A stretch of 17,299 nt of DNA from an uncultured Bacteroidales bacterium (GTDB taxonomy: Bacteria; Bacteroidota; Bacteroidia; Bacteroidales; Muribaculaceae): contig CAMWNL010000003.1 in NCBI GenBank assembly GCA_947175585.1, positions 1-17,299 of the forward strand, read 5' to 3'. The position numbers were made by a program, and so were the translations under genes. Under the pieces are notes generated by a model. The model was not told the origin of the DNA. It did no database searches and saw only the letters and a program-made list of their open reading frames with translations. Shown here in pieces: positions 7,389 to 13,995 of the stretch; the stretch's first letter is position 1; every line of letters begins with the position of its first letter.

Positions 7389-7985
7389 TTAGTTTTTCTG
7401 CATTAATGCCTGAAGGTAATCATTTATTTCCAAAATTACTGAATTCCCAATGTTTAGCGCATTACGAAAAGCATCTTCGCTTAAAAGAAAACATCGTGAC
7501 TCCCACTCATCTCGATCATAATCAAAATCGTTATCAATGGTAGTCATGCTGATGTCAACATCTAAATAATCAGGTGAATAGTCATCGGGAGTGTAAGAGA
7601 ATTGCTTGACCTGCAACTTTTGTCGATTATTGCTTAAATCGTGGACATATATGAAATGACCGGAATCAAAGATAAAATCCCCACAAGTAAGTGGACGGTC
7701 GAGTGGCTTGCTATTATTTTTAGCAATCGTGAGCATTTCTTGACCGGCCTTATGAAGTAAGCCCAACACATGTTGATAGTCTTGTTTGGCAATCTTGAAG
7801 TACGTATCATCATAAGATGTAATGAATCCATCGCAGTCCTCAATATTGTCTTCTCCCACAAGCAGGCAATAACTACCCTCTCCGACAGGCCAGTCACAGT
7901 CTCGCCCAATTATTTCATATTGTTGCCACTCGGAATTATATCCGAGCATATATTCATGCTCCTTAAGTTTGCGTTCCATCATCAT
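7389..7985 (-). CDS. Unrecognised acidic protein, first of a tandem paralogue pair
   Basis: A 198-residue acidic protein, homologous along its length to the 200-residue protein encoded 7 nt downstream (see the blocks EYEII/QYEII, SYDDTYFKI, LHKAGQE, CGDFIFDSGHFIYV, VILEINDYL). The start is ambiguous: three ATG codons in a row (MMMERK). The stop codon of the 443-residue gene lies 8 nt upstream, so the genes are co-transcribed. No transmembrane segment, signal peptide, nuclease or metal-binding motif is visible, and I cannot assign a function. Confidence 0.8.
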   Translation of the reverse strand: MMMERKLKEHEYMLGYNSEWQQYEIIGRDCDWPVGEGSYCLLVGEDNIEDCDGFITSYDDTYFKIAKQDYQHVLGLLHKAGQEMLTIAKNNSKPLDRPLTCGDFIFDSGHFIYVHDLSNNRQKLQVKQFSYTPDDYSPDYLDVDISMTTIDNDFDYDRDEWESRCFLLSEDAFRNALNIGNSVILEINDYLQALMQKN

Positions 7986-7993
7986 TCATCTTT

Positions 7994-9325
7994 TTAATTT
8001 TCGTATCCACACATCCGGTTAATCACCCTGATTTCTTCTGCACGTTCTTCTTCGAGGTGTCGGAGCCAATCGGCATGCCAAGAGTGTAGTTCCGCTTTTA
8101 TTTCTTCAGGAAGATTTTCAGGTGCCGGTAGAACTGCCATCGGGTTATTGAAAGTGAAGTTACTCCAATCATCGTTGTATGGCCCGAATTGAGTAAACAT
8201 TTCGTCATCATCAGAACCTTCATATCCAGTCATCTCTAACCAGTCTTTAGGATTGTTCCCATCTTTAATCCATTGTTTTACGGCGTAGATATACTTATCG
8301 TACCCCTCATGAGTATCTTTTGGCTGCTCGGCAACTACTCCCAGACATACATAGGTTTTTGAGTCTCCGAAATAGTGATGGAACAATTGCACAATATCAC
8401 CATCTCTCCATTTAATCTTCTCGGGAAGATGCCCGAAGAACTTACCATAGATGCCAGCTTTCAGATAATGAGACCCGGAGCAGGATGCCTCTTGAATGAG
8501 ATTGCCGCGAGAGTCATAGCTCCACGCCTCAACCCAAAATGGCTTTGAATCGAACACTCCAAATGGCAAGCGTTCAAGCTCAAACATACAGATATCCTCT
8601 TTTGCTGACGCAACAATGTCTTGCATGGCTGCTATAGCCTCGGTTTTAGTGGCAAATTGAGCCTGGCGAAGACTGACAGACCGGCGATAGGTGGGCACAT
8701 CATCAACTATCTCTCTTGAATATCCCTCATTTGTATCATAACTATACACTTTAAGCCTATAATAGCTTGGCATATCTGGTTTTGGACGGTTACGCACCAT
8801 CTTCTCAAACTCTTGATAGCTCATCAACTTATTGCCAAGTTCGCGATAGCGGATAATCTTCTTAAGAAGAGCGATCAGCTGGCTTATACCGGTTTGATTT
8901 AAATCTTGGCCAAAATCTTTTGTTTCAGCCACGTGAATTTCAGAGAAGTCACTCCTGATGGTTTGAAAATAGGATTCTCCACAATTGATGGAGCATAAGG
9001 CGAATAGATTATTAAATTTCCACATCGGTATATCATACAATTCCTCTCCTATAGTCGGATTAACGACAATAATATCCGTGTCCTCATCTCGGTCACAGCG
9101 AATGACGAAATTTCCGGCAATACCGTGCGCTACAACAATCTGGGGATTTTCTCTGGCCATAATTTCATTAACGGCAGTAAGCGATTTATCGGTATCGATG
9201 ATAATAACTCGATATGTACCGCCAAAATGCTTTTGTAAAGCGGCTCCGACCGAATCCGTCATCTCATTCCTATCTACTTGTAGGTAAAGCATTACAGGGT
9301 GTTTCTCACAACTATTATTATCCAT
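7994..9325 (-). CDS. Two-domain unknown: degenerate hydrolase-like N-terminus plus island-shared domain
   Basis: A 443-residue soluble protein. The first 160 residues read like an alpha/beta hydrolase of the short YqiA/UPF0227 kind: strand VMLYLQVD at 11-18, RVIIIDTD at 39-46, then IVVAHGIAGNF at 63-73 where a GxSxG elbow would be, and IIVVNPTI at 85-92. No Ser stands at the elbow, so if the homology is right the protein is catalytically dead. Residues about 170-425 align with about 264-478 of the 585-residue protein in this island: YQEFEK/FDQFKK, W(S/L)YD..GNLI, FFG..PE/AE, GDIV and VVA. The gene sits 11 nt after the 159-residue gene and 8 nt before the paralogue pair. Function unknown. Confidence 0.8.
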   Translation of the reverse strand: MDNNSCEKHPVMLYLQVDRNEMTDSVGAALQKHFGGTYRVIIIDTDKSLTAVNEIMARENPQIVVAHGIAGNFVIRCDRDEDTDIIVVNPTIGEELYDIPMWKFNNLFALCSINCGESYFQTIRSDFSEIHVAETKDFGQDLNQTGISQLIALLKKIIRYRELGNKLMSYQEFEKMVRNRPKPDMPSYYRLKVYSYDTNEGYSREIVDDVPTYRRSVSLRQAQFATKTEAIAAMQDIVASAKEDICMFELERLPFGVFDSKPFWVEAWSYDSRGNLIQEASCSGSHYLKAGIYGKFFGHLPEKIKWRDGDIVQLFHHYFGDSKTYVCLGVVAEQPKDTHEGYDKYIYAVKQWIKDGNNPKDWLEMTGYEGSDDDEMFTQFGPYNDDWSNFTFNNPMAVLPAPENLPEEIKAELHSWHADWLRHLEEERAEEIRVINRMCGYEN

Positions 9326-9336
9326 AATTGAATTAT

Positions 9337-9816
9337 TTAGATGTTTTCTACAGATGATTCTTTCGACTGTTTTACGATTTCATTCCAATCGCGCTCGAAG
9401 TTCTTGAGCCATTCGATATGATGAACAATACCGATGGCAAAAACCGCTTTCAGACTCTCATCGCCCTCGATATCTTTCATATAGCATTGAGCTGCATCAA
9501 TTGCTATATCTGAATCAAGATCACAGATATCGTATTCCCAGTAATGTTCCTTCCGCTTATTAAATTCTTCTGAGAGGTAGGGCATAAGATGAGTGAACGA
9601 ATGTCCTTTGGCAAATCTGGCTAATTTGTGTTCAGATTCCGCAAGTAGTTTTTGCCAATACCAGCTTGAAGCCTCCACCAGAGTGCGATATGTCATACTG
9701 ATACCGCACTCAGCGATATAGGCGTCTGTCAGCAAAGTCAATGCCTCAATCGGGGTCCGTTCACTTTCACGCTCTTTATAGGTCTTGCAATAAGCGATAA
9801 ATTCTTCAGCGGTCAT
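9337..9816 (-). CDS. Unrecognised 159-residue helical protein downstream of the ATPase
   Basis: A small helical protein without a signal peptide or recognised motif. Notable features are aromatic clusters (SSWYWQKLL about 50-58, KEHYWEYDICDLDSD about 88-102) and HHIEWLKNFERDWNEIVKQ near the C-terminus. It begins 4 nt after the stop codon of the ATPase gene, which suggests translational coupling and perhaps a functional partnership. It lacks the HNH or other nuclease signature often found beside standalone ABC-type ATPases in defence pairs. Function unknown. Confidence 0.75.
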   Translation of the reverse strand: MTAEEFIAYCKTYKERESERTPIEALTLLTDAYIAECGISMTYRTLVEASSWYWQKLLAESEHKLARFAKGHSFTHLMPYLSEEFNKRKEHYWEYDICDLDSDIAIDAAQCYMKDIEGDESLKAVFAIGIVHHIEWLKNFERDWNEIVKQSKESSVENI

Positions 9817-9820
9817 ATTT

Positions 9821-10609
9821 CTAAACCATTAGCTTTTTAAAGAGATCCATATAGATATGCATATTTTCCAACTCATCCCATCTGCATACTTTCGCCGGGT
9901 GTATATCAAGATTGTAAATCTTAGCGCCCGGTATAGCAAGCATAAAAGGAGAATGCGTCGCGATAATGAACTGACATTTAAAGAAGCGTGCATAGTTGGT
10001 TATCATATCGGCAAGATTACGCTGAAACTTTGGAGATAGACTGTTTTCGGGTTCATCCAAGATGGTCAGACACTCCATATCGATGTTGTCCTCAAAATAT
10101 TGGTATGCGAGTTCGCCATTACTCTGAGCATTACTAAAGTTATCTAAGGCGCTGAATATCCATTGATCATCGCTCCATACATATTCCTTTTTGTCATCCG
10201 GACGACCAAGAAAAAATCTTTTATAAAGCTCAGGGGAAGTTTCTTTGATATGATTTTTAATCTTCTCGTTTTTTTGCCTGATTCTTACTATAGTGTGCAT
10301 TACATCTTCACTGCGGATAAATTTACTGTCAAGAGGTAGTGCTCCTTGGGCTTGCCAATCGTAACCGACTTCGCTTTTATCAATAATCTGCTGCAGATAC
10401 TCTCCGTCATTGCCGCTATCACTCATAGCAATATTTACCTTACGCGCAAGAATATTCAGTAACGTAGACTTACCGCTTCCATTGCTCCCATAAAATATAG
10501 TTATCGGGTCGAAATCTATTTTCTCAAGTTGCAACGGATGTAGCACCGAATATGGATAAGCTGCATCAGTATTAATGTTGCGAAGTTTGAAGTTGTTAAT
10601 ATAGACCAT
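9821..10609 (-). CDS. Standalone ABC-type AAA ATPase (SMC/RecF/OLD-like ATPase core)
   Basis: A 262-residue ATPase with all the main motifs of the class. Walker A is GSNGSGKST at 41-49, the signature-like loop NAQSNGEL at 160-167, Walker B ILDEPE at 183-188 with the catalytic Glu, and the switch His in ATHS at 217-220. There is no coiled-coil arm, TOPRIM or nuclease domain, so it is shorter than SMC, RecF or OLD proteins and consists of the ATPase head only. Such heads usually dimerise around ATP and sense DNA or drive a partner protein. It lies 30 nt after the DprA-like gene and 4 nt before the 159-residue gene, the most likely partners. The ATG at 10609 gives the usual beginning, a short strand before the Walker A region. 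Confidence 0.88.
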   Translation of the reverse strand: MVYINNFKLRNINTDAAYPYSVLHPLQLEKIDFDPITIFYGSNGSGKSTLLNILARKVNIAMSDSGNDGEYLQQIIDKSEVGYDWQAQGALPLDSKFIRSEDVMHTIVRIRQKNEKIKNHIKETSPELYKRFFLGRPDDKKEYVWSDDQWIFSALDNFSNAQSNGELAYQYFEDNIDMECLTILDEPENSLSPKFQRNLADMITNYARFFKCQFIIATHSPFMLAIPGAKIYNLDIHPAKVCRWDELENMHIYMDLFKKLMV

Positions 10610-10639
10610 TAATGATGAATATCGTTAATTTGAATATTA

Positions 10640-11614
10640 TTACTTTATCGGTTTAGCAAGATTGGCGTCAATCAGGGTGTAGTTGCCGGCATTGGCGTCG
10701 GTGCGGTGAGGGAATGTGGCCGCGAGACTCTGTTTGCGGTACTGTCGGGCAAAACGCATGGTGTGGAGCGAGCCACTTTGTGCCGGGCATTGGGCAAGAA
10801 TTACGGCATCAGATAATGCTGCCTGCAGGCGGTTGCGTGCTACAAGGCGTGTGGGATTGGCCTTCGTACCTATTACTTGTTCCGAGAGAATTAATCCTCC
10901 GGCATTGAGAATAGCATCTTCAAGCGATTTGTTCTCTCGTGGATGACATAAGTCAAGTCCGTTGCTGACAATGGCTATAGTCTCCCCACCGGCATCAAGA
11001 CATCCGCGATGAGCCGCTGCGTCACATCCCAGGGCAAGACCGCTCACTATCACATTACCTGCCTTCGAATAGTCTACCGCGAGCTGATAGGCCTTCGTAT
11101 TACCCTCTTTATCAGCCAACCTAGCACCAATTATGGCGACCGCCTTTTCTTTCTTCAACAGGTTGATATTTCCCTTACAGTGAATCACTGCCGGACAATC
11201 GTTGCCGATGGCAAGTAAACGAGCCGGGAAATCCACGTCCTGACACGACAGGCTGATTATGCCAAGTTCTTCCTGTCGGTCAAGTATTTCATTGGCTTTG
11301 TCAATATACTCTTCTAACCGGGGATTTTCAGCATAGAGCCGCTCAAATGCTGCGAGATCCGTTTTCAGAATCTTTGAAGTTGGTAGGCCCAGCATCTGCA
11401 AAGCCATAACCTCGTCTATATTCAGTTTATCCATTATTTGGCTATACTCGTCTTTAATTTGTTTCATTCTCTCGACGTGATCTGATAGAGTTACATAACC
11501 ATTCTGTCTGTACCATTCTACATCCAATTGATACTTTTCTGTATTTTGACTTGTATCAGCTGGTACAATTATGTGTTCGCCTTTATTATTAATTACATGC
11601 CATCCTTTTTCCAT
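10640..11614 (-). CDS. DprA/Smf-like SLOG protein with an extra N-terminal domain
   Basis: Classical DprA binds single-stranded DNA and loads RecA during natural transformation. This 324-residue protein has the DprA-type SLOG domain: AVAIIGARLADKEG (158-171), VIVSGLALGCDAAAHRGCL (188-206), GGETIAIVSNGLDLCHPREN (209-228), LILSEQ, then ARNRLQAALSDAVILAQ and SGSLHTMRFAR (259-290). The C-terminal winged helix of long DprA proteins is absent. Residues 1-55 are not DprA-like but match the separate 72-residue protein encoded just upstream (HVI..KGE...P and LDVEWYRQNGYVTL). The gene overlaps that one by 22 nt. A paralogue in an accessory locus is more likely to work in conflict or signalling than in transformation; ShosA of the ShosTA defence system also has a DprA domain. 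That role is inference. Confidence 0.87.
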   Translation of the reverse strand: MEKGWHVINNKGEHIIVPADTSQNTEKYQLDVEWYRQNGYVTLSDHVERMKQIKDEYSQIMDKLNIDEVMALQMLGLPTSKILKTDLAAFERLYAENPRLEEYIDKANEILDRQEELGIISLSCQDVDFPARLLAIGNDCPAVIHCKGNINLLKKEKAVAIIGARLADKEGNTKAYQLAVDYSKAGNVIVSGLALGCDAAAHRGCLDAGGETIAIVSNGLDLCHPRENKSLEDAILNAGGLILSEQVIGTKANPTRLVARNRLQAALSDAVILAQCPAQSGSLHTMRFARQYRKQSLAATFPHRTDANAGNYTLIDANLAKPIK

Positions 11615-11811
11615 ATTTTTTCAATTTCTTTTATAGCATCCTCCAATTTAGTGTAACCATTACTGAGATACCAATCAATATCCACATTATATTCATCATT
11701 CTCCGCTTCATTAATCTGATTATAACCCGGAAACGGTATTGTTGTACGCTCACCAGTTTTCGTAATAATGTGAAGTAGATCTTTCTCTCTATATGCCTTG
11801 TGTTTATCCAT
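11593..11811 (-). CDS. 72-residue protein homologous to the N-terminus of the DprA-like protein
   Basis: A small protein of unknown function. Residues 12-66 align with residues 5-53 of the DprA-like product of the next gene: HIITKTGERTTIPF against HVINNKGEHIIVPA, then NVDIDWYLSNGYTKLEDA against QLDVEWYRQNGYVTLSDH. It is therefore a freestanding copy of that domain. Its start codon overlaps the stop of the 493-residue gene by one base (TAATG), and its 3' end overlaps the DprA-like gene by 22 nt, so all three are translationally coupled. A regulatory or antitoxin-like partner of the SLOG protein is possible but only a guess. It could also be the remnant of an older duplicate. Confidence 0.75.
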   Translation of the reverse strand: MDKHKAYREKDLLHIITKTGERTTIPFPGYNQINEAENDEYNVDIDWYLSNGYTKLEDAIKEIEKIWKKDGM

Positions 11812-13292
11812 TACTTCAAACCTAATTTCTTTTTAATTTCTTCGTATGTTTTATAGCCGGTCTTCTTGACATACTCCTCTATACTCATATTTGTTATAAT
11901 ACTCTTAGTGTTTTCTGAAAGATAGTCAACAATAACCAGCTCATCTTCCGATATTTGCCAAATCTTAGCATAGTAATAGGCTATGAATTTTGCTAAAATG
12001 TGGACTTGACGCCCTGTAAAATCACGATAGAAATGCATCGAAAAAGTATCTTTTCCGGGAAGGAGAAGCTGATGGAACGCGTTCAGCTCTTTAAGTGCGA
12101 CATCATGCCATGCAAGAGCATTACTTCTTGGACTCCATTCAAGTCTGTAGACATTCCGACCTTCATTTTTTGAGTACGTTATATGCATTTCAGGTGCATT
12201 GCTATTTTCGGAACATACAATTAGCTTATTGTTTTTAAGCGACAAAGAACGTATTGCATCTACCATTCGCGAAGATGCTTTATAATCTTTTTTAAATTTG
12301 AGCGGCGGCAGTTCAATTAGGCTGGAAAGTTTAATTTTTAGGGTCTTCTTAAATTCAGAGACTCTTTGAAGTACTTGATTATGCATTTCTTCAATGCTGA
12401 TATATTTTTCCTCTTGTTCTGCTTCAGGTTTATCAACATAATCCAGATAGCTATCTGCACTACATGCGGCAGCCATTACTCCATATCGGTCTCCAATCGG
12501 TTCGGTAAAGAATTCTCCGGTCTCTCTGTTCACCCAACCCCATACGCCATCTCGGCAAAAGCGGAGTGTAGTAATATCGTAAGCGGAATACTCTGGAGGA
12601 AAATACTTATGCAGATAACTGTCGCGCATTCCAAGTTTTCCGTCTTTGCTAAAGAGAATTTCATAAAAGCGATCATACGCAATCCAATCCATTTCACATG
12701 GTATGAGGACTTGAGGTGTTCTAAAGCTTACTTTGCCGTGTTTACCATCACGGATTACTTCTCCATTAAGATAAATTTTGTCATATCCTTCATCATCTAT
12801 AAGTTTGCCTGAGCCGTCGCGCGGTGTGCGATAGAATTTCCCGTTTTTCTCGACAATAGAATATTCACATGCTTGTGTAATATCGCAAGCTCCCCGACAG
12901 GAATCGAAAAGTGCCGGAACAACGATATTGCCAAACTGGTCTTTGAGTCCTTTTTTTCCAGTTACCTCATCGGTAAACTCCTCATCTTCATAAATAAGAT
13001 TATTGAGAATATTATAAATAGTCCTTAACCGCTCCGATTGTTTATCATCGTCATCCTCATTATCCCAAATGGGGCTATTATCGAGTGCCATATAATCCTC
13101 AACATCCTGGGGCAAGGCAACAATAGGTGTATCCAGTTCTATTCCTGCCGACGATAGATTCTGCCAAAAGTCATCATCATCGGGACTGACGGCATCTAAA
13201 AGAGACTTTATAGACATGTTGAGTTTTATACACTCCCATCCTTGCACAGGGTGTTGAAAACGTTTAATTGTAAGATCATTCTTAATATCCAT
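11811..13292 (-). CDS. WG-repeat-like protein with a helical C-terminal region
   Basis: A 493-residue soluble protein. Residues about 113-265 contain degenerate WG-type repeats (KKGLKDQFGNIVVPALFD, KNGKFYRTPRDGSGKLI, RDGKHGKVSF, KDGKLGMRDSYLHKYFP, RDGVWGWVNRETGEFFTEP), each a short beta unit of the kind thought to form propeller-like or solenoid surfaces for protein binding. The N-terminus is acidic (DDDD at 38-41, DNEDDDD about 77-83). The C-terminal half (300-493) is not recognised. The last 25 residues, NMSIEEYVKKTGYKTYEEI, resemble the GY motif of the two proteins encoded next. It starts 13 nt after the 206-residue gene and runs directly into the 72-residue gene. Function unknown. Confidence 0.8.
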   Translation of the reverse strand: MDIKNDLTIKRFQHPVQGWECIKLNMSIKSLLDAVSPDDDDFWQNLSSAGIELDTPIVALPQDVEDYMALDNSPIWDNEDDDDKQSERLRTIYNILNNLIYEDEEFTDEVTGKKGLKDQFGNIVVPALFDSCRGACDITQACEYSIVEKNGKFYRTPRDGSGKLIDDEGYDKIYLNGEVIRDGKHGKVSFRTPQVLIPCEMDWIAYDRFYEILFSKDGKLGMRDSYLHKYFPPEYSAYDITTLRFCRDGVWGWVNRETGEFFTEPIGDRYGVMAAACSADSYLDYVDKPEAEQEEKYISIEEMHNQVLQRVSEFKKTLKIKLSSLIELPPLKFKKDYKASSRMVDAIRSLSLKNNKLIVCSENSNAPEMHITYSKNEGRNVYRLEWSPRSNALAWHDVALKELNAFHQLLLPGKDTFSMHFYRDFTGRQVHILAKFIAYYYAKIWQISEDELVIVDYLSENTKSIITNMSIEEYVKKTGYKTYEEIKKKLGLK

Positions 13293-13305
13293 AATTCTAT
13301 ATTCT

Positions 13306-13926
13306 TTAATATTCTTGTATAAAAAGGAAATTGTCTAATTCAACCTTTGAGTACCAGAGTGTGGCTTTGGCAAGTTGGTCTACGTCTGGATTGTCAAGTA
13401 TTGGAGCGAGTAGTAAGTTGGCGGCTGCAACGTCGTTAAGACCCGGATAACGGTTCAGGAGTTCACTAATCAACAGCCGGCACTCTCGGTCCTCTCTGTC
13501 AAAGTCGTCATAATCAATAAGCCGATACAGGATTTTATACATCGCTATTGCATCAATAATCCATCGACTCTCTTTGGGTAACAAATCGATATATAGTCGG
13601 TGATAATCGGAGAAGCGGCCTATTTTCTCCCAAAGTAATTTGCTCCAACGACCGGGATAAGCGTCATCATCGAATGTGAAGTTAAACCACACCTCACAAG
13701 GGTCATACCAGGCGAGAAGACCAAAACCTTCCTGCTCATCAAAGGTGACGACTTCCCACGGAACGCTTGAGAACCGGTCGTCATAGCGGTCGAAAACCGC
13801 TGGCAGATGCTTGCCTTTACCATCCACAAGCCCCCACTTTCCGTCCTCACCCTGATAGAGGGAGTAAGGCGGTCGCGAGCCAACGCCGCCTCCGTATGGT
13901 ATCAAATGTTCGTTATTCACAGCCAT
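13306..13926 (-). CDS. Small WG-repeat protein, first gene of the nine-gene run
   Basis: A 206-residue soluble protein. Residues about 23-70 form one WG repeat and part of another (YQGEDGKWGLVDGKGKHLPAVFD, then EGFGLLAW). The remainder is Trp/Tyr-rich and then helical (residues about 95-206), with no recognised motif. It starts at the ATG 18 nt after a -7 promoter box at 13944-13951, and the next gene begins 13 nt after its stop, so it opens the long co-directional run that ends at 6779. Function unknown; WG repeats usually mediate binding rather than catalysis. Confidence 0.8.
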   Translation of the reverse strand: MAVNNEHLIPYGGGVGSRPPYSLYQGEDGKWGLVDGKGKHLPAVFDRYDDRFSSVPWEVVTFDEQEGFGLLAWYDPCEVWFNFTFDDDAYPGRWSKLLWEKIGRFSDYHRLYIDLLPKESRWIIDAIAMYKILYRLIDYDDFDREDRECRLLISELLNRYPGLNDVAAANLLLAPILDNPDVDQLAKATLWYSKVELDNFLFIQEY

Positions 13927-13943
13927 AAGTCACTTATTCGCGA

Positions 13944-13951
13944 CAAAGATA
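13944..13951 (-). promoter_or_regulatory. -7 promoter box of the nine-gene run
   Basis: On the minus strand TATCTTTG matches TAnnTTTG exactly and lies 18 nt before the ATG at 13926. TTG triplets are present upstream, but at 14 and 26 nt rather than the usual 19-21, so the -33 element is uncertain. Confidence 0.5.
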
Positions 13952-13995
13952 TAATCACCCTGTCTCAATTTTTGATACAATTTCGTAAGTATCTG

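Noticed and set aside
9337..10609. Septu-type ATPase/HNH pair
   Set aside because: No HNH signature is visible in the 159-residue partner, so the assignment cannot be supported.
10640..11614. Housekeeping DprA for natural transformation
   Set aside because: The usual N-terminal and winged-helix regions are missing, the N-terminal domain is unusual, and the gene lies in an accessory run rather than in a core context.
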